From contig JAUWAE010000011.1 in assembly GCA_030602185.1 (NCBI GenBank), positions 1 to 32,063 on the forward strand: a stretch of DNA of 32,063 nt, in the 5' to 3' direction. Of this stretch, positions 15,895 to 23,682 are shown one piece after another. A program made the position numbers and the translations under genes. Origin of the DNA: Comamonadaceae bacterium (lineage in GTDB: Bacteria; Pseudomonadota; Gammaproteobacteria; Burkholderiales; Burkholderiaceae_C). Position 1 is the first letter of the stretch. The number at the start of each line of letters is the position of its first letter. A model generated the notes under the pieces. It ran no database searches. It was given only the letters and a program-made list of their open reading frames with translations, and had not been told where the DNA came from.

Positions 15895-17292
15895 ATGAAC
15901 TTGCCCCGCCCCAGCGCTGCCGCCGAATGGGACCTCTCGGCCGAGGAAGCGCTGCACCGCCGCCGCGTGCGGCGCATGCTGATGGCGGGGGGCGGTGTGA
16001 TGGTGGTCGCCGCGCTGTGGTGGGGCGGCTATTTCGCCACGCAGGGGTTGTGGCTGCTGGTGGCGTCCGATCTGGTGATCCTCACCTCGGGTGTGACGGT
16101 GCTGGCGCTGGTGTGCCGCGGGCACCTGCGCGCTGCCTCACTGGTGATCCTGCCGGTGCTGCTGGCGGTGCTGACGCTGCAAGCCCTGTTGCTGGATGTG
16201 CCGACGGCAGTGGCGCCGCGCTCGGTGCACCTGTACCTGCTGCCGCTGGCCGTGTTCGCGCTGGTGGCTTTCCGCCACGAAAAACCCTGGTTGGCGCGCG
16301 GTGCACCCCTGCTGTGCCTGGCCCTGTTCCTCGTGTTCTCGGCCACCCAGGGCCATTGGGTGGCCGGCTTCCAGCTGCCCGACACCCTGCGCCTGTGGGG
16401 GAGCTGGATCAACGGGGTGCTGGCGGTGTCCACGCTGTTCGTGATGCTCTACATCCTGCAGACCGACGCTTCGCCGCTGACGGCCCGTCAGATCGAGCTG
16501 CGCAAGGCGCTGGCCCGCGGGCAGATGGTGTTGCACTACCAGCCGCAGGTGGACGCCACCCAGGGTGTGGTGGGGGCCGAGGCCCTGGTGCGTTGGCGCC
16601 ACCCCACCCGGGGCTTGGTCATGCCGGATGCCTTCATCCCACTGGCCGAACGCACCGGTTTGATCCTGCCGCTGGGCGATTGGGTGCTGGCCGAAGCCTG
16701 TCGCCAGCTCGCCCGCTGGTCCCACGACCCGGCCCTGGCACCGCTGGTGTTGTCGGTCAACGTGAGCGCCGCGCAATTGCACCAGAGCGATTTCGTGCCA
16801 CGGGTCATGGCCACCTTGCAGGCCGCCGCTGTCGCACCTGAGCGGCTGCGGCTCGAGCTCACCGAAAGCGTGCTGGTGCAGGACCTGCAGACCATTGCCG
16901 GCAAGCTTGCCGAACTGAAGGCGCACGGCGTGACGCTGTCGCTGGACGATTTCGGCACCGGCTTCTCATCGCTCAGTTACCTCAAGCGGCTGCCCTTGCA
17001 CGAGCTCAAGATCGACAAGAGCTTTGTGCAGGACCTGCTGGAGAACGGCAGCGACGCCACGATCGTCGAGTCCATGCTGACGCTGGGCCGCAGCCTGGGC
17101 CTGCGGGTGATTGCCGAGGGGGTGGAAACCGAGGCGCAATGGCGCTACCTGTGCGATCGGGGTTGCCACCTGTTCCAGGGTTACCTGTTTTCGCCCCCTC
17201 TCACGCCAGACGCTTTCGAGGCGCTGGTGCACCGTGCCGGCATCCCGCAGGGCGGGGCCGGCGCGCCGCTGCCTCAAGCCAGCGCGGGGTAG
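15895..17292 (+). CDS. Membrane EAL-domain c-di-GMP phosphodiesterase
   Basis: 465 residues from ATG 15895, 7 bases after puuC, with GATGGAA before it. The first 190 residues hold about six membrane helices with short loops and no recognised sensor domain name. Residues about 200-455 are an EAL domain with the catalytic set intact: EALVRW (229-234), NVSAAQL, LTESV, DDFGTGFSSLSYL, KIDKSF and EGVET. It should hydrolyse c-di-GMP to pGpG. No GGDEF domain is present. The 3' end overlaps the convergent flavin oxidoreductase gene by 19 bases. Confidence 0.88.
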   Translation: MNLPRPSAAAEWDLSAEEALHRRRVRRMLMAGGGVMVVAALWWGGYFATQGLWLLVASDLVILTSGVTVLALVCRGHLRAASLVILPVLLAVLTLQALLLDVPTAVAPRSVHLYLLPLAVFALVAFRHEKPWLARGAPLLCLALFLVFSATQGHWVAGFQLPDTLRLWGSWINGVLAVSTLFVMLYILQTDASPLTARQIELRKALARGQMVLHYQPQVDATQGVVGAEALVRWRHPTRGLVMPDAFIPLAERTGLILPLGDWVLAEACRQLARWSHDPALAPLVLSVNVSAAQLHQSDFVPRVMATLQAAAVAPERLRLELTESVLVQDLQTIAGKLAELKAHGVTLSLDDFGTGFSSLSYLKRLPLHELKIDKSFVQDLLENGSDATIVESMLTLGRSLGLRVIAEGVETEAQWRYLCDRGCHLFQGYLFSPPLTPDAFEALVHRAGIPQGGAGAPLPQASAG

Positions 17293-18422
17293 TCGGTGTA
17301 GCCCTTTTCCGGGTGCCGCCCCGCACCGTAGAAGGTGCTGCGGTCGGGCGTGTTGAACGGGCCGCCCTGGCGCAGCCGGCGCGTGAGGTCGGGGTTGGCG
17401 ATGAAGCCTTTGCCAAACGCCACCAGGTCGGCGCCGTCCGCCACCGCCTGCTGGGCCAGCGCGGTGTCGTAGTTGTTGTTCACCATCCAGGCGCCACGTC
17501 CACCGGCACTTCGGTAGGCCTGCTTCAGGGCGGTGTAATCGAAGGGCGCGGGGCCTTGCTGGTAGTCGCGCGCGCCGCCGGTCTGGCCTTCGATCACGTG
17601 CAGGTAAGCCAGTCCCAGGGGCGCGAGCTGCCGCACCACGTACTCGAACAGCGGCTGCGGGTCGTCGTCCTGGGCGTCGTTGGCGGGCGTCACCGGCGAC
17701 AGGCGCACCCCCACGCGGTCGCCACCGATCTCTGCGCACACCGCCTGCATCACTTCCAGCAGCAGGCGGGCGCGGTTTTCGATCTGTCCGCCGTAGGCGT
17801 CGGTGCGCTGGTTGCTGCCACGGCGCAGGAACTGGTCCAGCAGGTAGCCGTTGGCCCCGTGGATCTCGATGCCGTCAAACCCGGCCTCGATGGCGCGGCG
17901 GGCCGCGTCGCGGTAGGCCTGCACGATCCCCGGCAGCTCGTCGAGGCGCAGCGCGCGTGGCTCCGACGTGTCCACGAACGCGCCCACCTTCTGGCCATCG
18001 TCCTGTTCGGCGAAGATGTAGGTCTTGGCGTTGGCCCGGATGGCCGACGGCGCCACCGGCGCTTGCCCCCCCGGTTGCAGGCTGGTGTGCGAAATGCGGC
18101 CCACGTGCCACAGTTGCACCACGATGTGTCCGCCCACGGCGTGCACCGCATCGGTCACCGCCTTCCAGGCTTGCACCTGGGCGTCGTTGTGCAGGCCGGG
18201 GGTATCGGCGTAGCCGTGGCCTTCCGGGCAGATCGGTGTGGCCTCGGTGATGATCAGGCCGGCGCCGTCCTCGGGATGGGCGCGTTGGGCGTAGTAGGTG
18301 GCCATCAGCGGCGTGGGCACCTGACCGGGGGCGCGGTTGCGGGTGAGCGGCGCCATGGCCACGCGGTTGGGCAGCGACCAGGCGCCGACTTGGACGGGAT
18401 CGAAGAGGTTGGGCGTGTTCAT
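17274..18422 (-). CDS. nemA: Old Yellow Enzyme family NADH:flavin oxidoreductase
   Basis: 382 residues from ATG 18422. TIM-barrel FMN enzyme: PNRVAMAPLTRNRA near the N-terminus binds FMN, IVVQLWHVGRISH is the conserved strand after it, and EIHGANGYLLDQFL supplies His188 and Asn191, which bind the substrate carbonyl or nitro group. DAYGGQIENRARLLLE follows as usual. Members reduce activated alkenes, N-ethylmaleimide and nitrate esters with NAD(P)H; the natural substrate is generally unknown. It is a single gene, convergent with the EAL gene and divergent from the acyltransferase gene. Confidence 0.87.
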   Translation of the reverse strand: MNTPNLFDPVQVGAWSLPNRVAMAPLTRNRAPGQVPTPLMATYYAQRAHPEDGAGLIITEATPICPEGHGYADTPGLHNDAQVQAWKAVTDAVHAVGGHIVVQLWHVGRISHTSLQPGGQAPVAPSAIRANAKTYIFAEQDDGQKVGAFVDTSEPRALRLDELPGIVQAYRDAARRAIEAGFDGIEIHGANGYLLDQFLRRGSNQRTDAYGGQIENRARLLLEVMQAVCAEIGGDRVGVRLSPVTPANDAQDDDPQPLFEYVVRQLAPLGLAYLHVIEGQTGGARDYQQGPAPFDYTALKQAYRSAGGRGAWMVNNNYDTALAQQAVADGADLVAFGKGFIANPDLTRRLRQGGPFNTPDRSTFYGAGRHPEKGYTDYPALA

Positions 18423-18512
18423 GGCCCGAGATGATAGGGCGTGCGCCGAGCCGCCGCGTGTCGCGCGGGCGAAGGCCTCTTGCATAATCCGCCCATCCGC
18501 TGACCGACCCAC

Positions 18513-19403
18513 ATGCCTCCACCCGTTGCCGCCACTCCCTCTGCCGACCGCCGCTGGCTGTCCTGGCTGGCCCGCCTGCCGTTGCCGGTGCTGCGTGCCG
18601 CGGGCTGGGTGTTCGGCGCGGCGCTCTACCTGCTGGCCCGCCGGCGCCGGCGCATCGTGGCGCAGAACCTTGCGCTGTGTTTTCCCGAAGCCACTGCCGC
18701 CACCCGGCGCCGCTGGACGTGGGAGACCTTCAAGCACTTCGGTCAGTCTTTTGTCGATCGCGTCTGGCTCTGGCATGGCCCCACCGAGCTGGTGGAGCGG
18801 CGCGTGTCCGTGACCGGCGCCCTCGAAGAGCTGGCATCTTCTGGGGCGGTGCTGCATTTCGTGCCCCACTTCTATGGCATGGACGCCGGCTGGACGCGGC
18901 TGACGCAATCCTACCCCCGTGCCTGGTGGACTTTTTATGCCCCGCAGGACAACCCCGCCATCGACCGCTGGGTGTGGGAGGGCCGACAGCGCTTTGGCGC
19001 GCCGGTGCTCGTGTCCAAGCACGACGGCCTGCGCTCGCTGGTGCGCGGGCTGCGCGATGGCGCGGCCCTGTGCCTGCTGCCCGACATGGACCTGGGCGCG
19101 CGCGATTCGGTGTTCGTGCCGTTTTTCGGGGTGCCGGCGGCCACCGTCACCACGCTGCCCCGGCTGGCCCGTGCCGCAGGCGTGCCGGTGGTGCCCTGGA
19201 TCTGCCGGCTGGTGCCCGGCGGCTACCGGGTCGAGGTGCTGCCGCCCTGGGAGGGCTACCCGAGCGGCGACGACGAAGCCGACGCCCGCTACATGAACGA
19301 ACAGCTCGAAGGCTACGTGCGCAGCATGCCGGGCCAGTACCACTGGCTGCACCGGCGCTTCAAGACCCGGCCCGAGGGCGAGCCGCCGCTCTACCGGGAC
19401 TGA
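18513..19403 (+). CDS. LpxL/LpxM-family lipid A (lauroyl) acyltransferase homologue
   Basis: 296 residues from ATG 18513. An N-terminal membrane-associated helix (LRAAGWVFGAALYLLA) is followed by RRRRIVAQNLALCFPE, a hallmark of the HtrB/LpxL family. The catalytic HX4D motif is HFYGMD (His119, Asp124). LLPDMDLGARDSVFVPFFGVPAAT is the conserved core after it. Such enzymes add a secondary acyl chain to lipid A at the inner membrane. A -10-like CATAAT occurs at 18483-18488 in the divergent gap. The acyl length and position on lipid A are not predictable here. Confidence 0.85.
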   Translation: MPPPVAATPSADRRWLSWLARLPLPVLRAAGWVFGAALYLLARRRRRIVAQNLALCFPEATAATRRRWTWETFKHFGQSFVDRVWLWHGPTELVERRVSVTGALEELASSGAVLHFVPHFYGMDAGWTRLTQSYPRAWWTFYAPQDNPAIDRWVWEGRQRFGAPVLVSKHDGLRSLVRGLRDGAALCLLPDMDLGARDSVFVPFFGVPAATVTTLPRLARAAGVPVVPWICRLVPGGYRVEVLPPWEGYPSGDDEADARYMNEQLEGYVRSMPGQYHWLHRRFKTRPEGEPPLYRD

Positions 19404-19419
19404 CCCCGGTGGCGCGGCC

Positions 19420-19611
19420 TCAGCGCTTGGTCGAGCAGGTGTTCCAGCCGAACAGGGCATACGGCGGGCACCAGCCCACCAGCCCGGTCAACAGAGGCAC
19501 CACGCCAACGTAGCCCCACACCCCCACGGTGCCGGTAGCGGCCAGCGCGATCAGTGCCAGGCCCACCACGATGCGCAAGATGCGGTCGATGCCGCCGACG
19601 TTTCGGGTCAT
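19420..19611 (-). CDS. DUF2892 family inner-membrane protein
   Basis: 63 residues from ATG 19611, which has AAGGAG 6 bases upstream; the longer start at 19659 adds a non-conserved stretch. The sequence begins TRNVGGIDRILRIVVG, the DUF2892 signature, continues with two membrane helices, and ends in GWCPPYALFGWNTC with two conserved cysteines. Related domains are fused to rhodanese in YgaP-type proteins, but the function of free-standing forms is unknown. It lies tail to tail with the acyltransferase gene. Confidence 0.8.
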   Translation of the reverse strand: MTRNVGGIDRILRIVVGLALIALAATGTVGVWGYVGVVPLLTGLVGWCPPYALFGWNTCSTKR

Positions 19612-19845
19612 GTCCATCTCCTTGTTGGCCCAGTGGCCGTGCATGTCTGTCTCGCCCACCCATTGTAGGCAGGGAACCTTGTGGTGGCGAGCACCCTCTG
19701 TACTGGGATGATTTGCATCGCACGCGGCATTTGCATTCGAAGAAATTGAACATAGGCTTCAGGATCGGCGGGCGATCCGTCGCCGATCCGTCCCTACACT
19801 GATTGGATATCTACCGCTGCCCACCTCCCTTCGCGCTACCACCCG

Positions 19846-20370
19846 GTGGCCATTGGCCTGCACTGGGTCATGGCGCTGGCGCTGGTGGGGCTGTTTGTGG
19901 TCGGCCTGTACATGGTCGACCTGCCGTTTTCGCCGCAGCGGCTCAAGCTCTACAACTGGCACAAATGGGCCGGGGTCGTGGTGCTGACGCTGGCGTTCCT
20001 GCGCCTGCTGTGGCGCTTGTTCCGCCGCCCGCCGCCGCTGCCTGCCGCCGTGCAGCAGGCCATGCCAGCCTGGCAGCGCGCGGCCCACCACGCCACCCAC
20101 GCCGGGTTGTACCTGCTGTTTTTTGCCGTGCCTCTGCTGGGCTGGGCCTACAGCTCGGCGGCTGGCTTTCCCATCGTGCTCTTTGGTCACTGGCCGCTGC
20201 CCGATTTCGTGCCCGTCAACCCCGACCTCGCCGAGGCCCTGAAGCCCTGGCACGCCCGTGCCGCCTATGCCATGGCGGCCCTGGTGGTGCTGCACGTGGG
20301 GGCGGCCCTGAAGCACGCGCTTGTCGACCGCGACGGCCTGTGGGCGCGGATGTCGCCGCGCGGGGCCTGA
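19846..20370 (+). CDS. Cytochrome b561 family protein, N-terminus uncertain
   Basis: 174 residues from GTG 19846, with four membrane helices and heme-ligand histidines in LHWVMA, WHKWAG, HATHAGLYLL and WHARAAYA. Bacterial b561 proteins pass electrons from quinol or an external donor in the inner membrane. The in-frame sequence directly upstream (RYHPV) matches the usual b561 start RYHPxAIxLHW, so the true N-terminus lies upstream of the GTG. No ATG, GTG or TTG exists in that frame back to the stop at 19753. Either a rare start (ATA 19807) or a frameshift from the TTG at 19803 must be involved. Two YceI genes follow, a common b561-YceI arrangement. Confidence 0.78.
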   Translation: MAIGLHWVMALALVGLFVVGLYMVDLPFSPQRLKLYNWHKWAGVVVLTLAFLRLLWRLFRRPPPLPAAVQQAMPAWQRAAHHATHAGLYLLFFAVPLLGWAYSSAAGFPIVLFGHWPLPDFVPVNPDLAEALKPWHARAAYAMAALVVLHVGAALKHALVDRDGLWARMSPRGA

Positions 20371-20398
20371 ATTCCAACTGTCTGCAGGAATGTTCCAC

Positions 20399-20977
20399 AT
20401 GAAACCTTTGCACACCTTTGCCGCCGTGGCCTTGTGGGGCGCCGCTGCGTTGGCCCCGGCCTGGGCCCAGCAGCAGCTGGTGCCGGCCCAGAGCGAAATC
20501 GTCTTCGTCAGCCGCCAGATGGGCGTGCCGGTGGAAGGGCGCTTCCGCACCTTCAACGCCAAGGTCGCGTTCGACCCGGCCAAGCCGGCGGCCAGCCAGA
20601 TCGCCTTCACCGTCGATGTGGCCAGTGCCACCCTGGGCGTGCGGGAAACCGATGCCGAACTGCCCAAGCCGGTCTGGTTCAACACCGCCCGCTTTCCCCA
20701 GGCCACCTTCCAGTCCAGCAGCGTCAAGGCCACCGGTCCCGGCAAGTTCGAGGTGGCGGGCAAGCTCACCATCAAGGGTGTCAGCAGCGACGTGGTCGTG
20801 CCGGTCACCCTGGCCCAGCCGTCAGGTCCGTCGGGCGTGACCACCGCCACCGGCGCCTTCCCGATCAAACGGCTGACGTTCAAGATCGGTGAAAACGAAT
20901 GGGCCGACACCTCGATGGTGGCCGACGAGGTGCAGGTGCGCTTCAAGATCGCCCTGACCGGCGTCGGCAAGATCTGA
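20399..20977 (+). CDS. YceI family periplasmic protein (first copy)
   Basis: 192 residues from ATG 20399, with AGGA 9 bases upstream; ATG 20390 is too close to it. A signal peptide cleaves after APAWA, leaving about 170 residues of the YceI lipocalin-like beta barrel (SEIVFVSRQMGVPVEGRF, later GKLTIKGVSSDVVVPVTL, and FPIKRLTFKIGENEW). YceI proteins bind isoprenoid chains such as polyprenyl or quinone lipids. It begins 28 bases after cytochrome b561 and is probably cotranscribed with it, suggesting an electron-transport or quinone-handling role. Confidence 0.86.
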   Translation: MKPLHTFAAVALWGAAALAPAWAQQQLVPAQSEIVFVSRQMGVPVEGRFRTFNAKVAFDPAKPAASQIAFTVDVASATLGVRETDAELPKPVWFNTARFPQATFQSSSVKATGPGKFEVAGKLTIKGVSSDVVVPVTLAQPSGPSGVTTATGAFPIKRLTFKIGENEWADTSMVADEVQVRFKIALTGVGKI

Positions 20978-21011
20978 TCCCTTTTTTCTTTCAACCACAC
21001 GGAGCTTATCC

Positions 21012-21578
21012 ATGCGCAAAACCCTGGCCGCCCTGGCCGTTGCCACCCTGTCCGTCGGTGCTGTTCATGCCGCCGACTACGCCATCGACCCGACCCACAC
21101 CTTCGTGACCTTCGAGATCGGTCACTTCGGTACCTCCACCAACCGGGGCCGTTTCGACAAGAAGGAAGGCACCATCCAGTTCGACCGCGCCGCCAAGACC
21201 GGCAAGGTGGACATCACCATCGACGTCGCTTCGGTCAACACCGGTACCGCCGCCTTTGACAAGCACCTGCAGAGCGCCGACCTGTTCGACACGGCCAAGC
21301 ACCCCAAGGCCCGTTTCGTGTCCGACAAGCTGGTGTTCAATGGCGACAAGGTGACCGAGGTGCAAGGCCAGCTGACGCTGATGGGCAAGACGCAGCCGGT
21401 GACGCTGAAGGCCTCCCAGTTCAACTGCTACGACAACCCGATGCTCAAGCGCGAGGTGTGCGGTGGCGACTTCGAAACCACCATCGACCGCACCGCGTTC
21501 GGCATCAACTACGGCGTGGACTGGGGCTTCCCCAAGAACGTGCGCCTGGTGATCCAGGCCGAAGCCGTCAAGCAGTAA
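21012..21578 (+). CDS. YceI family periplasmic protein (second copy)
   Basis: 188 residues from ATG 21012 with GGAG 8 bases upstream. The signal peptide ends GAVHA, then ADYAIDPTHTFVTFEIGHFGTS, the classical YceI start. It retains TTIDRTAFGINYGVDWG near the end, which the first copy lacks, so it is nearer to E. coli YceI. The two copies are diverged paralogues in tandem, 34 bases apart, rather than a recent duplication. The 3' end is one base from the convergent DUF2789 gene. Confidence 0.88.
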   Translation: MRKTLAALAVATLSVGAVHAADYAIDPTHTFVTFEIGHFGTSTNRGRFDKKEGTIQFDRAAKTGKVDITIDVASVNTGTAAFDKHLQSADLFDTAKHPKARFVSDKLVFNGDKVTEVQGQLTLMGKTQPVTLKASQFNCYDNPMLKREVCGGDFETTIDRTAFGINYGVDWGFPKNVRLVIQAEAVKQ

Positions 21579-21579
21579 T

Positions 21580-21813
21580 TCAGGCGCGCAGGGCCGCGTC
21601 CAGGCGGTCCACCACTTCGGCCCAGTCGGCGTCTTCGGCCCATTCCTCGCGCAGCAGGGCCGCCTGGGCCGGTGACCAGAAAGGCGCTTCGGCCAAACGC
21701 AGGCCGTTGGGCAGCGGGCGGTGCCGTTCCAGAAAAGCGGCCACGCTGTCCGGGTCGGAGGGCAGGCCGAGTTGCTTGAACAGTTCCGAAAAACGGTGGA
21801 AAGTCGGTTCCAT
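21580..21813 (-). CDS. DUF2789 family small protein
   Basis: 77 residues, soluble and mostly helical. It begins MEPTFHRFSELFKQLGLPSD and contains FLERHRPLPNGLRLAEAPFW, the pattern of DUF2789, a family of unknown function common in Beta- and Gammaproteobacteria. No catalytic residues stand out. It lies 59 bases downstream of the DUF364 gene on the same strand and could belong to that operon. Confidence 0.75.
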   Translation of the reverse strand: MEPTFHRFSELFKQLGLPSDPDSVAAFLERHRPLPNGLRLAEAPFWSPAQAALLREEWAEDADWAEVVDRLDAALRA

Positions 21814-21872
21814 GGCGCAGATGCCTCCAAGTCACAATCCCAAGCCGATTGTGGCGCCCAGGGCGCCTGCCG

Positions 21873-22706
21873 TCAAAGCCGTGCCAGCAAGGCGGCAAAA
21901 CCAGGGTAATTGGCCGGCGTGAGGCCGTACTTGCGGGTGGCGCTGCCACGCTTGTGCCCGCTTTTGAGTGCGTCCAGGAACGCCGGGGCATCCACCACCT
22001 GGCTGCCACCCACGAACGTGACGCCGCGCGCGAACAGCGCATCGGGCAGCCCGCCGGCGCCGGGGCCGATCATGGCGAAGGCGCGTGCCTGCCGGCACAG
22101 GGCCAGCATGCGGTCGAGGGTGTCGTTGAGCAGCAGCGTGCTGGTGGACAGCACTTTGTCGCAGCTGCGCAGGGCCTGAGGGTCCAGGGTGACGCGGTAG
22201 CTGGGGTGGTCCGCCGTCAGCGAGGGGTTGAGTTCGACCACCGTGAGGCGGGCGCCGGTGCGGGTCACGGCACCGATCAACGGCGGGAACAGCCCGATCA
22301 TGCCGATGTGCTCCCCCGGTTGCGGGTCCAGGCCGCCGACGGAGTCGGTGCTGGCGGGCGGCTCGAAGCCGGCGCGGCGGAACAGGCTCTGGCTCAGGGC
22401 ATTGGCGGCCGCGAAACCGATGGTGCGCGCCGCACCCTGCCCATGGGCGTACTGGCGCGCCAGTACCAGAGCGTCTGCACCGGTCAGGCGTTCGTCGGCG
22501 TGTTCGGACCGCAATCGGGCCAGGGTGTCGTCGAACAGCACGTACGACAGGCCGATGGCGCCGTCGTCCAGCTCCAGGGCACAGAACTCGCCCAGGTTGT
22601 CGCGGTGCGCCGGCTGGGGCGGCAGGTGCAGTGCCCGCACCCGTGGCAGGCGCATCCATTCGGCCAGGGCTTCGATCTGGTCCAGGTAGCTGTCGGCGAA
22701 TTCCAT
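21873..22706 (-). CDS. DUF4213/DUF364 family protein (putative heavy-metal chelation fold)
   Basis: 277 residues from ATG 22706, with AAAGGAG 4 bases upstream. The N-terminal half looks like the DUF4213 enolase-N-like domain (DNLGEFCALELDDGAIGLSY). From about residue 135 it is the Rossmann-like DUF364 domain: GEHIGMIGLFPPLI, a VVELNPS strand, STSTLLLNDTLDRML, and FAMIGPGAGGLPDALFARGV. Some family members were proposed to bind metals, but the role is not established. It follows the YkgJ gene, whose stop codon abuts this gene's ribosome site, so it is translated from the same message. The long-start alternative at 22790 reads into ykgJ. Confidence 0.78.
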   Translation of the reverse strand: MEFADSYLDQIEALAEWMRLPRVRALHLPPQPAHRDNLGEFCALELDDGAIGLSYVLFDDTLARLRSEHADERLTGADALVLARQYAHGQGAARTIGFAAANALSQSLFRRAGFEPPASTDSVGGLDPQPGEHIGMIGLFPPLIGAVTRTGARLTVVELNPSLTADHPSYRVTLDPQALRSCDKVLSTSTLLLNDTLDRMLALCRQARAFAMIGPGAGGLPDALFARGVTFVGGSQVVDAPAFLDALKSGHKRGSATRKYGLTPANYPGFAALLARL

Positions 22707-22716
22707 GGGACTCCTT

Positions 22717-22980
22717 TCAGCGTACGGCGGGTGCGGTGGCCTGCTCCAGCGTGCGCAGGAAGTGCAGCGCCTGCGCCCGGTCGGTGCCACACATCTCGGG
22801 GTGCGGTCGCAGGGATGCGCACACGGCCGGACGTTCTGGCTGACCGAACAGGCGGCAGCGCCAATCGGCGTCGAGGTGCGGGCACGGGGTGTCGGCCGGC
22901 TTGCCCAGAGGCAGGCCCGGCAAGGGGCTGCTGATCGACGGGGCGATGCAGCAGGCGGCGCAGCCGGCGCGGCACTCCAT
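22717..22980 (-). CDS. YkgJ family cysteine-cluster protein
   Basis: 87 residues from ATG 22980, which shares one base with the stop of the FMN reductase (TGATG). It has eight cysteines (3, 7, 10, 11, 33, 42, 54, 64). CRAGCAACC at the N-terminus plus CPHL, CRLFG, RPAVC and the late C are the YkgJ zinc- or iron-cluster pattern. Family members are thought to bind a metal cofactor, possibly an iron-sulfur cluster; function is not established. Tight coupling with a flavin reductase upstream is suggestive of a redox partner. Confidence 0.83.
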   Translation of the reverse strand: MECRAGCAACCIAPSISSPLPGLPLGKPADTPCPHLDADWRCRLFGQPERPAVCASLRPHPEMCGTDRAQALHFLRTLEQATAPAVR

Positions 22981-23570
22981 CAGCCGTGCAGCCGGCGGGC
23001 CGCCCACAGCACCTGCTGCACGACGCCCTGCACCTGCGCCAGCTGGCCGGCGTCGATCAGGCGGCCCTGTTCGTCGAACGCGTCGGCGGCCTTGGCGAGG
23101 GCGAACTGGCGTGGCGTGACCCAGCATTGCAGCTGGCGCAGCAGCGGAGCGAGGTGCGACAGGCTGCGCAAGCCGCCCAACGCCCCCGGTGAGGCCGACA
23201 GCAGCCCCACCACCTTGTCGGCAAACGGCTTGGTGCCGCTGGCCCATTCGGGGTCGCCCTTGATCGGGCTGGAGACCCAGTCGATGGTGTTCTTCAGCAG
23301 GGCGGTGTAGCTGCCGTTGTACTCGGGCGAGCACACCACCCAGGCCGGGTGGGCGTGGAAAATTTCTTTCAGCCGCACCACGTCCCGCGGGGTGCCGCGG
23401 GCTTCCAGGTCGGCGTTGTACAGGGGCACATCGAAGTCGGCCAGTTCCAGGTGCGTCACCTGGGCACCTTCGGTGGTGGCGAGGTCGACCACCACCTGGG
23501 CGAGGCGCCGGTTGTACGACTGGGCGCGGGTGCTGCCCGCGAAAACGAGGAGGGGGAGGGAAGGGCTCAT
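22980..23570 (-). CDS. NADPH-dependent FMN reductase
   Basis: 196 residues from ATG 23570; no good ribosome site is seen. Flavodoxin-like fold: [19 protein letters not shown] (phosphate loop at the N-terminus) and [18 protein letters not shown] (FMN-ring loop), the signature of the SsuE/ChrR/AzoR-type NADPH:FMN reductases. Such enzymes supply reduced flavin or reduce quinones, azo dyes or chromate. It is the first gene of a minus-strand operon with the YkgJ and DUF364 genes, and is divergent from mnmG. Confidence 0.85.
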   Translation of the reverse strand: MSPSLPLLVFAGSTRAQSYNRRLAQVVVDLATTEGAQVTHLELADFDVPLYNADLEARGTPRDVVRLKEIFHAHPAWVVCSPEYNGSYTALLKNTIDWVSSPIKGDPEWASGTKPFADKVVGLLSASPGALGGLRSLSHLAPLLRQLQCWVTPRQFALAKAADAFDEQGRLIDAGQLAQVQGVVQQVLWAARRLHG

Positions 23571-23625
23571 GCCGCGATTGTCCGATATCCCATAAAAAAT
23601 CGCCCTCAAGTAAAATCAAAGGCTT

Positions 23626-23647
23626 ACCAGCACCTTGTGGTGCTGGT
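23626..23647 (+). other. Perfect 9-bp stem-loop in the mnmG leader region
   Basis: ACCAGCACC (23626-23634) pairs with GGTGCTGGT (23639-23647) around a TTGT loop, followed by TTCTTGTTTT. It lies 36 bases upstream of the mnmG start, in the 112-base divergent gap. A -10-like TAAAAT at 23611-23616 is just before it. No gene ends here on the plus strand, so if transcribed it would be part of the mnmG leader, with a possible attenuation role. Confidence 0.45.
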
Positions 23648-23682
23648 TTCTTGTTTTGGGCGGCTGTCCGCGGAATCTCACC

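Noticed and set aside
17274-17292. Tail-to-tail overlap of an EAL gene with its neighbour, repeated at 30238-30255
   Set aside because: Both are small convergent overlaps with intact stops on each side; common in compact genomes and no sign of shared regulation.
17139-18434. Long plus-strand open frame opposite the Old Yellow Enzyme gene
   Set aside because: Antisense frame of a well-supported enzyme gene, with no recognisable domain; an effect of high GC.
19773-19792. Short tandem CGATCCGTC repeat upstream of cytochrome b561
   Set aside because: Only two 9-base copies 11 bases apart in GC-rich sequence; likely chance and not tied to any recognisable function.
20391-20406. TGTTCCACATGAAACC resembles a parS site
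   Set aside because: The core is CACATG instead of CACGTG, so the palindrome is broken, and it coincides with the ribosome site and start codon of the first yceI gene, which explains the similarity.
21006-21014. TTATCCATG resembles a DnaA box
   Set aside because: It is a single imperfect copy that includes the start codon of the second yceI gene; no cluster of boxes or AT-rich unwinding region is present, so there is no support for an origin in the window.
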